In this document: piece by piece, positions 34,242-45,912 of the stretch | Layout of the letters: the number at the start of each line of letters is the position of its first letter | Position numbering within the stretch: position 1 is the stretch's first letter | Source of the DNA: Eucalyptus grandis | Lineage: Eukaryota > Streptophyta > Magnoliopsida > Myrtales > Myrtaceae | DNA: 64,000 nt | Assembly (NCBI RefSeq): GCF_016545825.1 | Contig: NC_052612.1 | Span: forward strand, 40,407,738 to 40,471,737 | Reading direction: 5' to 3' | Position numbers and translations under genes: made by a program | The notes under the pieces: model-generated | Databases searched by the model: none | What the model was told of the DNA's origin: nothing | Seen by the model: only the letters and a program-made list of their open reading frames with translations

Positions 34242-36339
34242 TTAGACATTTGGTTTCATCGGTTTGATATCCAAGACGCAGATATTCCCATGTCTTCGAC
34301 CCGTGAAAGACCGAGAAGAGTCTTTCTTGGTTCTGAACATATTCCTTCTTGGAAGTTGATTTTGAAACCGGTGTCGCAAAGCCGAGGCGATACTTAGCAA
34401 ATTGTAGTTGAGTCCTTCAACAAAGGAAACATTATTGATCATGAGGCTTCCAATCTTTACAGTTCCAAATCCCACAATTCTTCTTTTGCTATTTCCTCCA
34501 AAAGAAACTTTTCCACCATTAACTTGAACAAGTTTTATGAAGCAATTTGAATCTCCTGTCATATGCCTTAAGCATCCACTATCCAGGTACCATTTAACCC
34601 TTTTTCTTGATAGTGACTGCATTTAGAAAAGAGACTCAAGCTTTCTTTCGTACCCATATTTTCTTGGGTCCATTGATGTTAGTGCAATATACGGTCTTTG
34701 CCCATACCTTCTTAATAGGTTTCCAAACCATAGGACATACTTTCTCAAAATGGTCTGAACTATTGCACTTAGAGCATTTAAGAGCACTACGACCTACTGG
34801 TTTTACAAAAACTTTTTGGAAATGACTTTTGTAATCATCTCTGGTAGGTCTTTGCTTAATTCTTTCCTTTACTTTAGGAAAATCAATTAGAGGAATGGTT
34901 TCAGCAGTCATTCCTAAACCTGATTTGTTAAAGTAAGGTCTTTGAGCTGAAAGAATTTTTTCCAGTTTCTCAGATCCTATAGAAAATCTTTTAGAAATGC
35001 TTGAGATATCATTTTTCAATAATGCATTTTCTTTTGAAAGATTGTCTGCATTTTCTTTCAAAGTAGTAACATTTTTGTCTAAGCTTTTGACCTTTTCTTT
35101 CAAAACATTTTCCTGTTGTTTTAATGCAGAATTTTCTCTTTTAAGTTCAGAAATCCTTTTGAGAGAAGTTTTGAGACTAAGACATAATTCATCAATATAT
35201 CTAGAGACTCTAGTATGGATATTCAAATTACTTACCTCGAATTCACTATCTGAATCTCATTCTGTCTCAGAGTTTGAATCTCAGTCTGATTGTGCCATGA
35301 GACAAATATCGGCATAATCATCATCGCTTTCTTCACATTTCGTATCACTCCAAGTTTCGCTTTAAGTGCCTTTCGATATTTCTCAGCTTTTCCTCTTTTT
35401 TTCTCGAAGGGGATGATGGGTCTCGATGTGTCCCTTTTTCTTACATTCAAAGCGGACTACATCTTTATTGGATTCATCATCCTCAACTGACTTAGACTGT
35501 TGATTTTGAAAACTTTATTTCTTTGGATTGAATCTTCTCCCCTTTCTATTTAGCTTTCTGAATCTTCTTATCATGAGAGCAAGCTCTTTATCATCCATAT
35601 CGTCTTCAGAATCTGTGACATTAGAATCATCATTAGATTTTAATACAATGGATTTCTTACCTTTAGGATCTTCATCTTCGTTGATTCGCTCCACTTCATA
35701 AGATTGAAGAGTCCCAACCAATTCGTCAACAGAAAGTGGCATAATTCTTTGTGTCTCCCTTATTGAAGTCTTTATGTGATTCCAATCCTTGGAGAGTCCA
35801 CGCAGTAGCTTGTTTACTTTCATGGGATCGAAATTGGTTGACCTTGATTTTCAAGACCATTCACGATTTCGTAAACGACTAAACATGTCGGTGATAGATT
35901 CTCCTGATTTCATTTTGAATGCTTCGTATTGACCGAGCAAAATGTTGATTCTAGTTTCTTTCACTCGATCAGTTCCTTCATAGGTGATGTGTAATCTATC
36001 CGAGACTTCTTTAGCTGTATCACAAGAAGATATTCTGTTATATTCAGTAGGAGACAATGCACAATATAAAGAATAATTTGCTTTTACATCAAGAGCTTAT
36101 CTCTTGGTTATCTCTTCTTAAGTCATTTCACTAGACTCAACGGCTTTTTTTCCTCTTTCGAGACGGGTGCAGACTTTAGGAATGATTCCTTTGTCTACCA
36201 CATCCCATTCCAGAGGATCCTTTGATCTTAGGAATGCCTCCATCTTGTTTTTCCATATGTTGTATTCATTTCCATCAAAATAAGGTGGTCTGGTATTGCT
36301 TTGCCCTTCAATCAGTCCTGGAGCCAACATACTAGCCAT
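34242..36339 (-). pseudogene. Element B gag and protease
   Basis: 36118-36339 is the gag N-terminus and 35515-35823 plus 35851-36057 the capsid region. 34636-35226 (196 codons) carries a long coiled coil (KRENSALKQQENVLKEKVKS) followed by a second knuckle, CSKCNSSDHFEKVC. 34242-34622 carries the protease motif (WYLDSGCLRHMTGD). Gag of this type forms the particle, and the coiled coil is a Sirevirus feature. Frameshifts separate the pieces. Confidence 0.82.
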
Positions 36340-36401
36340 GGATCTTTAACTTTGAAGTAAAACACTTCAACTTAAGTGAGTACATAGGCTCTGATACCAA
36401 T

Positions 36402-37340
36402 TGTGAAAGCTAATATGGGCACCTAGAGGGGGGTGAATAGGTGTAGAAACAAATTTCAGAGATAATTATGCAGCACTTAATAAACAATAGATTATGAAAA
36501 TGAAATTTGTCTCCTGTAAATAAAATGAGTTGCGATCAAAGTAAAAGAGCGTAAGGAAGAGAATAATAACACAGAGTTTATAGTGGTTCGGCTTAATCCA
36601 AGCCTACATCTACTCTTCCGCACTGACAGCCCACCGGCTAGATTTCACTATGAATCAAAAGAGTTGTTACAGTAAGGCTCTTCCTTGATTCCACAGTGTA
36701 GAGACTCAGCTACATTTTCTCAAGGTCTCTCAAATATGTAGACTCTCTTTTGCGTACAAGATTTCGCTCAACAGTTTAAATGACTAAGAATAAGGAGTTT
36801 CAGACTTTGGAATTCTTCTATCGCGCACCCACTCGAACAATTGGAACGTCTTCCTTATATACTTCTTCATGCCATCACACCCGTTGGCACTTACTAAAGG
36901 AATTCTTCCAATCTACCCGTTTGGACAGAATCAATTAGGAAGATTTTCGAGCTGTTAAAGGAACATGACGATAGCCCATCAATCTTGCTCGCCCATACAA
37001 TCAGGATCTAGGTTTCCATAAGTAGAACCTTCCAAGTATACTTCGCCAATTAACGAATCCAAAATCCTCGAATCAATCTTGATTTGAATAATGGATTTTG
37101 ACATGCTATATCCAGCCAAGAGATCTTCTTTAGTCGACAGAATCAAATCCTTAACGAAATACTCCATTTCGGATAAGCCTTCTTCGACGATCTAGAAACT
37201 GTCAATGAAAATAGACTTTAAGTCTTGAGTCTAGCAGTCCGGAAGTCTTCAGACTTTGATAGAGAGTCTGCAAGTCTTCAGACTAGACTAATGAAAATGT
37301 TTTGTTAACTTCAAAACACTCAAGGAAGTTTTCTCCAACA
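36402..37340 (-). repeat. Sirevirus LTR3 (5' LTR of element B)
   Basis: A 939-bp LTR with a primer-binding site (TTGGTATCAGAG on the minus strand) directly to its left. On its right, a 15-bp stub of an oppositely oriented LTR end starts at 37341, marking a rearrangement point. Confidence 0.9.
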
Positions 37341-37414
37341 GTAGTAGCTTTCACAATTGGTATCGAGCTCGTGTACTCACTTAAGTTGAAGTGTTTTACT
37401 TGAGTTAAAGATCC

Positions 37415-39116
37415 ATGGCTAGTATGTTGGCTCTGGATTTGGTTGAAAGGCAAAGCAATACCAAACCGCCTTATTTTGATGGAAAGGAATACAACATTTG
37501 GAAAAACAAGATGAAGGCATTCCTAAGATCAAAGGATCCTCTGGAATGGAATGTGGTAAATAAAGGAATCATTCCGAAAGCTGCACCTGTCTTAGAATGA
37601 GGAAAAGAAGCCGTTGAGTCTAGTGAAATGACTCAAGAAGAGATAACTAAGAGACAAGCTCTTGATACAAAAGCAATTTATTCTTTATATTTTGCATTAT
37701 CACCTACTGAATATAACATAATATCTTCTTGTGATACAGCTAAAGAAGTCTGGGATAGATTACACATCACCTATGAAGGAACTGATCGAGTGAAAGAAAC
37801 TAGAATCAACATTCTGTTCGGTCAATATGAAGCATTCAAAATGAAATCAGGAGAATCTATCACTAACATGTTTAGTCGTTTTAAAGAAATTGTGAATGGT
37901 CTTGAAAATCAAGGTTAACCAATTTCTGATCCCATGAAAGTAAACAAGCTACTGCGTGGACTCTTCAAGGATTGGAATCACATAAAACCCTCAATAAGGG
38001 AGACACAAAGAATTATGCCACTTTCTATTGATGAATTGGTTGGGACTCTTCAGTCTTATGAAGTGGAGTGAATCAACGAAGATGAAGATCCTAAAGGTAA
38101 AAAATCCATTGCATTAAAATCTAATGATGATTATGATGTCACAGATTCTGAAGACGATATGGATAATGAAGAGCTTGCTCTCATGATAAGAAGATTGAAA
38201 GCTAAACGAAAGGGAGAAGATTCAATCCAAAGAAACAAAGTTTTCAAAATCAACAGTCTAAGTCAGTTGAGGATGATGAATCCAATAAAGATGTAGTCTG
38301 CTTTGAATGTAAGAAAAAGGGACACATCGACCCAACTGTCCCCTTCGAGGAAAAAGAGAGGAAAAGCTGAGAAATATCGAAAGGCACTTAAAGCAGAAAC
38401 TTGGAGTGATACGAATGTGAAGAAAGTGATGATGATTATGCCAATATTTGTCTCATGGCACAATCAAAGCGAGATTCAAACTCCGAGACAGAATGAGATT
38501 CGACAAAGGAATTCGAGGTAAGTAATTTGAATATCCCTACCGGAGTCTCTAGATATATTGATGAATTGTGTTTTAGTCTCAAAACTTCTCTCAAAAGGAT
38601 TTCTGAACTTAAAAGAGAAAATTCTACACTAAAACAACAGGAAAATGTTTTGAAAGAAAAGGTCAAAAGCTTAAAGAAAAATGTTATTACTTTGAAAGAA
38701 AATGCACACAATCTTTCAAAAGAAAATGCATTATTGAAAAATGATATCTCAAGCATTTCTAAAAGATTTTCTATAGGATCTGAGAAACTGGAAAAAATTC
38801 TTTCAGCTCAAAGACCTTACTTTAACAAATCAGGTTTAGGATGACTGTTGAAACCATTCCTCTAATTGATTTTCCTAAAGTAAAGGAAAGAATTAAGCAA
38901 AGACCTACCATAAATGATTACAAAAGTCATTTCCAAAAAGTTTTTGTAAAACCAGTAGGTCGTAGTGCTCTTAAATGCTCTAAGTGCAATAGTTCAGATC
39001 ATTTTGAGAAAATATGTCCTATGGTTTGGAAACCTGTTAAGAAGGTATGGGCAAAGACCGTATATTGCACTAACACCAATGGACCCAAGAAAATATGGGT
39101 ACCAAAGAAAGCTTGA
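37415..39116 (+). pseudogene. Element C gag
   Basis: The start codon at 37415 (MASMLALDLVERQSN) is the natural gag start, just after the primer site. Pieces are 37415-37600, 37628-37918, then 38527-38844 (coiled coil) and 38841-39116 (knuckle CSKCNSSDHFEKIC). Unlike A and B, the MTQEEITKRQAL stretch is open and EVWDRLHITYEG keeps its Trp. Private stops occur after APVLE, ENQG and SYEVE. Confidence 0.82.
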
Positions 39117-39129
39117 GTCTCTTTTTTAA

Positions 39130-40573
39130 ATGCAAGTCACTATAAAAAAAAAGGTTAAATGGTACCTGGATAGTGGATGCTTAAGGCATATGACAGGAGA
39201 TTCAAATTGCTTCATAAAACTTGTTCAAGTTAATGGTGGAAAAGTTTCTTTTGGAGGAAATAGCAAAGGAAGAATTGTGGCATTCGAAACTGTAAAGATT
39301 GGAAGCCTCATGATCAATAATGTTTCCTTAGTTGAAGGACTCAACTACAATTTGCTAAGTATCAGTCAGCTGTGCGACATCGGTTTCAAAATCAACTTCC
39401 AAGAAGGAATATGTTTAGGAACCAGTAAAGACTTTTCTCAGTCTTTCACGGGTCAAAGACATGGGAATATCTACCTCTTGGATATCAAACAAGATGAAAC
39501 CAAATGTCTAATCTCAATCTAAGAATAAGCAAACTTATGGCACAAAAAACTTGAACACATCAACATGAAGCAAATAGCCAAAATCTCAGTAAAGAAGCTT
39601 GTTCGTGGACTACCCAATATGTTGTACCAAAAATCTGATCTATGTACACCATGCGTATTGGGAAAATAGGTAAAAAACTCGTTCAAACCAATAAATCAAG
39701 TTTCCACTAATCGTGTACTGCAGTTCTTGCATATGGATCTCTTTGGACCAACCAGAACTCAGAGCATTAGAGGTAAGAAATACTGTTTAGTGATTGTTGA
39801 TGATTTTTCACGATTCACTTGGGTATACTTTCTAGCAAGTAAGTCTGAAACCTTTTCTTATTTTACAAAGTTTGCTAAAAAAAAGTCCAAAATGAGAAAG
39901 GGTATGTTATTTCGAGTATACGGACAGACCATAGAGGTGAATTTGAAAATCAAGACTTTACAAAATTCTGTGATGAATCTGGTTTTCAGCATATGTTCTC
40001 TTCACCATATACTCCAGAGCAAAATGGAGTAGTAGAAAGAAAGAATAGGTCGCTTCAAGAAATGGTTAGAACTTTTTTAATTGAAAGTAACATCTCTTCT
40101 CGCTTTTGAGCTGAAGCGGTTTCTACAGCATGTTATATTATTAATAGAGTCTTTCTAAGACCTATTTCGAGAAAACTCCCTATGAATTATTCAAAAGGAA
40201 GAAGCCTATTGTTTCATATTTTCATGTGTTTGGATGTAAATGTTTTATATTGAAAAATGCAAATGACCGTGTTGGTAAGTTTGAAGAAAAGTCAGATGAA
40301 GGTATTTTCCTTGCATACTCTATCGCAAGCAAAGCTTATAGAGTTTACAACAAGAAGACTCAATCTGTAGAGGAATCGATGAATGTCAAATTCCAAGACT
40401 TTATGCAGAATCAATCGATTCATACTCATCTTGAAGAATCTGAATCTGCTCCAGACTCCTCAAAGTCTAAATCTCCAGAAGCAGTTCAACCTTCAGTAGA
40501 CGAGCGACAAATGATCAACGAAGATTCAAATGAAGAAAAAGATCAACAGTCTGACAAATCAACCAGCAACTAA
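39130..40573 (+). pseudogene. Element C protease and integrase
   Basis: 39130-39522 has the protease motif WYLDSGCLRHMTGD and the linker to the pre-integrase module. 39560-39720 holds a damaged zinc module. 39727-40032 begins the integrase core (MHMDLFGPTRTQSI) before a frameshift near 39895. 40226-40573 is the C-terminal part (VFGCKCFILKNANDRVGKF). Confidence 0.8.
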
Positions 40574-40579
40574 AAGTAT

Positions 40580-41525
40580 ATGTCTAGTCATCCCAAAGAT
40601 CTCATTATTAGCGATATTAATAAAGGAATTCCCACAAGATCTAAAAGGCGCGAAGAGTCTAGTGCTGTGGCTCTTATTTCTGAAATAGAACCCAAGAGCA
40701 TAGAAGAAGCTTTAACTGATGAAAGTTGGATTGAAGCTATGCAAGAAGAACTTAGGCAATTCAGCATCAATGATGTCTGGGAATTGACTCCTAAACCGAA
40801 AGGCAAATCCATCATTGGAGTTAAATGGGTTTTCAGGAACAAGATGAACGAGAAAGGAAAAGTTGTTAGGAACAAAGCAAGACTCCTGGCCAAGGGATAT
40901 ACGCAAGAACTTGTCAAAAAGTTTGTCTAGAAAATTGCAAAAAGTTTGATATACCAATGTTAAGTTCTTTGAAGCTGGACAAGGATGAAGAAGGAAAGAG
41001 AGTTGACCGGAAGCTATACAGGAGTATCATTGGTTCACTTCTTTATCTAACCGCTTCTAGACCTGACATTTTATTTAGTGTTTGTATTTGTGCCAGACTT
41101 CAATCAAACCCTAAAGAATCTCATTTAAGTGCTACAAAGCGTGTTATCAAATACATTGCCTCAACTTCATTTAAGTGCTGCGTGAAGCGAGTATGTAGCT
41201 CTTGGAAGTTGTTGTTCACAAATTCTCGTGGATAAAACAAAGCCTGAGAGACTTTGGAATTGAAGACTCATGCACCGAGATCAAATGTGACAACATCGCC
41301 GCAATCAATCTCACCAAGAATCCGATTCTTCACTCAAGAGCAAAACATATAGAGATTCGACATCATTTCATTAGAGATCATGTTCAAAATGGAGAAGTTT
41401 TGATTCAGTTTATTGATTCAAAGAATCAACTGGCAGATATATTTACAAAGCCTTTGGAGAAAAATCAATTTGAAGTTATTCATTCCAGACTCAATATCTT
41501 AAAGTCTGAAGAAGTTCAGACTTAG
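40580..41525 (+). pseudogene. Element C RT/RNase H with the RT core deleted
   Basis: The frame 40580-40930 runs through the linker and RT start (ARLLAKGYTQE) and then jumps to LVKKFV, which in B lies about 535 bp further on. The LKQAP and YVDD catalytic regions are therefore missing. A second jump near 41170 (KYIASTS to FKCCVKR) removes roughly 190 bp. RNase H (41202-41525) is largely open and ends with LADIFTKPL. Confidence 0.85.
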
Positions 41526-41928
41526 GACTGAAAGTCTAAAGGCACTCAGACTCAGACAATCAAAATATACGACTGTAAGTTCTTTCTATTTTAGAAACTT
41601 ATATCTCGGATCAAAACTTGAAAAGGTACGATTATCTGTCCGAAATTGATTGGTGCTATTTTCATGATTGTTGCAATCCTTCCTTTTTGAAAAAGAAGTT
41701 ATTCTTAAAATAACAGTTAATGGATTTTTGAAAAAGGCAATTATTTTTTAAAATGCGTCTTTATATTTCCTTTTACGGCGTTTCATATGCCTCGCTTCGA
41801 CCGCCTTATATACTGTTGGTTCCTCTTCGTTTTACTCACAAAAACCCTAAGAGAGCACAGATCGTCCACTTCTGTTTTCTTCTCTTGTTTAATCCTCGAA
41901 AAGTTTTCATCTTTCTTGGGAACCAAGC

Positions 41929-44029
41929 TTGGAATCTCTCAAAGACTGTGAAAAATGTCGTCTCATAGAAAGTCTTCGAGGATCGCGAACAGGGGACCAC
42001 AGCAAATGCGTGAGGGGCCTACGCACTTTGATTTCACAGAGGAAGAAGAATATCCTAGAAAGCAGCAGAGCCCACAACTTTCTCAGCAGCGTCCATCTCC
42101 TCCTTCTAGAAGAGGAAGAAATCATCGAAGAGGCAGAACCCGTAAATACTCATAAGCCCTCTTTTATCTACAAGCTTTACCGTGCTTTAAAGAGGATTAG
42201 TGCTCCGTTGAACTACATAGATGGATTTCTTAAGGACAAAGGGTATAACAATGAGACTTTCTTCTTACGCACAATGAAACAATTGGGAATTGCCCCTGCG
42301 GGGTCGGCAGAAGAAGCTATGGCGAATATCCCAAGGGATCCACATGTTGGAGGACTGAGTCAACCAGACGGGAATGACGATGATAGGATGTACAATCAGT
42401 TTAAACCTAGAATGGGTGTTGCGGCGAGAATTCGTAACAAAAGGACAAACTTGTTTCATTCGGAGGAGCACAAGAAATTGTACTCCAAGTTGCTAAAGCG
42501 TGGAGTGATAAACCCTAGAAGTGTGGATTTTGATTTCCTTGACTCTGTGAATGTCAATCTGCGGGAAAAGTTCAGTCTTCTTCAACTCGAACATTTTTGT
42601 TCTGAACCGACAGAAGCTCATGCTGAACTTACTGCTTATTTCTATTCGAATCTTTGCTTTTTGGATGCGAATAGATTCTCTTTCAGTGTTCGAGACCAGG
42701 ACTATGTAGTTGACATGAATACATTGGCTGATGTGATTGGGGTTGAAAAAGGGAGATATCAACCTATCAGTGTGTTTGTTGCTCATGCAACGATTGAGCT
42801 TGTTCAGGATAGAGAAGCAGAAGGAAAGATTTCCTATTCAAGGATGAATGCGTCCAACATTTTGCTTCACAAGATAGTGATTAATTGCCTCAGACCAAAA
42901 TCTACTTCAAAGACCGACGTTTCAAACTCGGAGGCAAAGCTAATGTATGCCATCAATGCTGGGAAAAAGTTCTCTTCCACACACTATAATGTTTCACATG
43001 TACAGAACAATGGTGAAGGACAAGGGTCAACTTCCGTACGCAGCTCTTGTGACCAAGTTATTCAGACATTTGAATGTTTAGCCTCCTCGAATTCTTTGTG
43101 TTCGAACATGCGATCAAATGGTGGTGGGACTAAAAATGGTCTCTAAAATGCGTCTGAAGGAACTTAACAAGGTGTTGGAGCAGGTCAAGGAGAAAACCCC
43201 TGTCAAGACTCATTCAGTCTCTTCGGCGGCAAAGCGAAAAGGGAAGGAGCCCATGGTTGCTTCATCCAAGAAAAGAAGAGCTCTCATCATTGAAGATGAA
43301 GAGGATGAGGATGATGTCACCATTTCTGCAATGGCATTGAGAAACTTGCGTCGTTCTGTTCCAAAAACAACGGTGAGACAAGAAAAGGACAAGGATGAAA
43401 TAGTACAGAGGACTGAAGAGAGAGAAGATTTGGAGAGAGAAGCAAAGGAGAGAGCAGCCGAGGAAGAAAAAGAAGAAGAAGAGGAGAGAGGAGATCAAGC
43501 GGAAGCAGAGCATGAGAAACACTCTTCTCCACCTAAAGGCATGGAAACATGGGGAGATCCTGAGAAAAGAGGAACGTCCTCATTCCCTGCCACCAGTGAA
43601 GGAGTAAGTTGTTCTCCAGCAGATCCAAAGGACATCTTTGCCTCTCAATTTCCAGAGGAAGGACATGACGTTTCATCGCCCAATCTGCATGATCGTGCCG
43701 AACTGCCATCATCTGCCTATACTCCGTCTGATCGTGCAGAAGCCAGTACTCAGACAGACAATTCGGCAGATTTTCGCAAAATTCTTGATGTTCTTTTGGA
43801 AATGCGAGGACAAATTTATGCTCTAGGATACGAAATTCAGAACTTGCAGAACGCAAGACAAGCCTCTTCAGTGTCTTTGCATGATCAGATCAATACCCTT
43901 ACTCTTCAAGTTCAAGCAAATGCTAAGGGTGAAGATGTAGCGCAACTGAAGGAGGATCTGAAAAAGCTGGAAGGAATTGTCCAGTCCATGGGAGATTTCC
44001 AGCTTGTTCGTGTTCCCAAGCAATCTTAA
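41929..44029 (+). pseudogene. Element C ORF3, the best preserved copy
   Basis: Two long overlapping frames, 41929-43146 (405 codons) and 43118-44029 (303 codons), cover the whole gene. The likely start is the ATG at 41955 (MSSHRKSSRIANRG). The globular Putative-plant-transposon-like domain is about 42230-42990. A small deletion near 42977 shifts the frame, and 43118 onward restores the acidic coiled region (Glu/Arg-rich, 43340-43510) and the C-terminal helix ending VRVPKQS. Function is unknown in the family. Confidence 0.78.
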
Positions 44030-44059
44030 AGCCATTCTCTTTTCATCTCTAACTTTTTA

Positions 44060-44407
44060 ATGATGACAAAAAGGGGGAGAGATGTGCAGATTTGAACTTT
44101 TAACTGAACTTTGAACTCTTAACTTTTTTTTGTGACGATTATGTTTGTTTGACTTGACTCTTGTGTTTGGTTGTTTGGATGTGGACTGGATTTGAACTTG
44201 ACTGTTTAAACGATTATCTATCTTAAGCATTATTGATATCTCATGGCTTTGCTCATTTACAGAACTAACATATCTTCTATGGATGCAGATTCTGATGTTA
44301 AGCTATTTATCTTTTGTAAGATATCCTTATTTGCTTGAGTAATGTTTTGCAGGTCAAAGTTATCCAAATCTGCAGGAAAGTTTTGTCACCATCAAAAAGG
44401 GGGAGAT
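44060..44407 (+). other. Iterated polypurine motifs before LTR4
   Basis: AAAAAGGGGGAGA occurs near 44068-44082 and again immediately before LTR4 (44393-44407). The same paired arrangement is seen in A (20780 and 20177). Repeated polypurine motifs upstream of the 3' LTR are a known Sirevirus trait. Confidence 0.8.
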
Positions 44408-45304
44408 TATTGAAGAAAACTTCCTTGAGTGTTTTGAAGTTGACAAAATGTTTCCATCAGTCTAGTCTAAAGACTTGCAGACTCTACTATCAAAGTCTGA
44501 AGACCTCCGGACTACCAGACTCAAGACTCAAAGTCTATCCATATTGACAGTTTCTAGATCGTCGAAGAAGGCTTATCCGAAACAGAGTATTTCGTTAAGG
44601 ATTTGATTCTATCGACTAAAGAAGATCTCTTGGCTGGATATAGCATATCAAAATCCATTATTCAAATCAAGATTGATTCGAGGATTTTGGATTCGTTGAT
44701 TGGCGAAGTATACTTGGAAGGTTCTACTTATAGAAACCTAGATCCTGATTGTATGGGCGAGTAGGATTGATGGGCTATCATCATGTTCCTTTAATAGCTC
44801 AAAAATCTTCCTAATTGATTCTGTCCAACGGGTAAATTAGAATAATTCCTTTAGTAAGTGCCAACGGGTGTGATGGCATGAAGGAGTATATAAGGAAGAC
44901 GTTCCAGTTGTTCGAGTGGGTGCGCGATAGAAGAATTCCAAAGTCTGAAGCTCCTTGTTCTTAGTCAATTAAACTGTTGAGCGAAATCTTGTACGCAAAA
45001 GAGAGTCTACATATTTAAGAGACCTTGAGAAAGTGTAGCTGAGTCTTTACACTGTGGAATCAAGGAAGAGCCTTACTGTAACAACTCTTTTGTTTCATAA
45101 TGAAATTCAGCCGGTGGGCTGTTAGTGCGGAAGAGTGGACGTAGGCTTGGATTAAGCCGAACCACTATAAACTCTGTGTTCTTATTCTCTTCCCTACGCT
45201 CTTTTACTTTCATAATCTATTGTTGATTAACTGCTGCACAATTATCTCTGAAATTTGTTTCTACACCTATTCACCCCCTCTAGGTGCTCGTACTAGCTTT
45301 CACA
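44408..45304 (+). repeat. Sirevirus LTR4 (3' LTR of element C)
   Basis: An 897-bp inverted copy of LTR1-3, ending AGCTTTCACA. Its first dinucleotide reads TA instead of TG. Confidence 0.88.
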
Positions 45305-45907
45305 ATAGACTCTCTTTTGCGTAAAAGATTTCGCTCAACAGTTTAATTGACTAAGAACAAGGAGCTTCAGACTTTGGAATTCTTCTATCGCGCACATACT
45401 CGAACAACTGGAACGTCTTCCTTATATACTCCTTCATGCCATCACACCTGTTGGCACTTACCAAAAGAATTCTTCCAATCTACCCGTTGGACAGAATCAA
45501 TTAGGAAGATTTTCGAGCTATTTAAGGAACATGACGATAGCCCACCAATCCTACTCGCCCATACAATCAGGATTTAGTTTTTCATAAGTAGAACCTTCCA
45601 AGTATACTTCGCCAATCAACGGATCCAAAATCCCTGAATCAATCTTGATTTGAATAATGGATTCCGACATGCTATATCCAGCCAAGAGATCTTCTTTAGT
45701 TGACAGAATCAAATCATTAACGAAATACTCCGTTTCAAATAAGCTTTCTTCGACGGTCTAGAAACTGTCAATGAGGATAGAGTTTGAGTCTTGAGTCTGG
45801 CAGTCCGGAGGTCTTCAGACTTTGATAGAAGAGTCTGTAAGTCTTCAAACTAAACTGATGGAAACGTTTTGTCAACTTCAAAACACTTAAGGAAGTTTTC
45901 TCCAACA
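45305..45907 (-). repeat. Sirevirus LTR5, truncated right end of the complex
   Basis: A 603-bp fragment matching the inner two thirds of LTR1 (from about 19574) and ending TCTCCAACA, followed by the AAAAC duplication. It is the remains of the right LTR of the founding insertion, and its first third (about 335 bp) is missing. Confidence 0.88.
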
Positions 45908-45912
45908 AAAAC

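Larger units (their letters stand above)
27669..37340 (-). mobile_element. Sirevirus element B
   Basis: A second LTR-to-LTR unit of 9.67 kb between LTR2 and LTR3, same orientation as A. It has the fullest set of domains in the complex, including the integrase core missing in A and the RT core missing in C. Numerous stops and frameshifts remain, including the two gag stops shared with A. Confidence 0.88.
37341..45304 (+). mobile_element. Sirevirus element C, inverted and lacking its 5' LTR
   Basis: Plus-strand copy of the same family. It begins with only the last 15 bp of an LTR (ending AGCTTTCACA) followed by a primer-site-like ATTGGTATC. Gag, protease, integrase, RT, RNase H and ORF3 follow, then a polypurine tract and a full-length 3' LTR (LTR4). 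It lacks most of RT and cannot replicate without a 5' LTR. Confidence 0.87.
19240..45907. mobile_element. Sirevirus-type complex: tandem elements A and B plus inverted element C
   Basis: Four full or nearly full LTRs and one truncated LTR of the same family occur here. The order is LTR1, A, LTR2, B, LTR3 (all minus), a 15-bp LTR stub, C and LTR4 (plus), then LTR5 (minus, partial). Sirevirus (SIRE/Maximus) traits are LTRs near 0.93 kb, a large gag with coiled coil and two zinc knuckles, Ty1/copia pol, and an additional ORF between pol and the 3' LTR. Iterated GGGGGAGA polypurine motifs lie near the 3' LTR. Clean AAAAC duplications flank the assembly. Confidence 0.88.
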
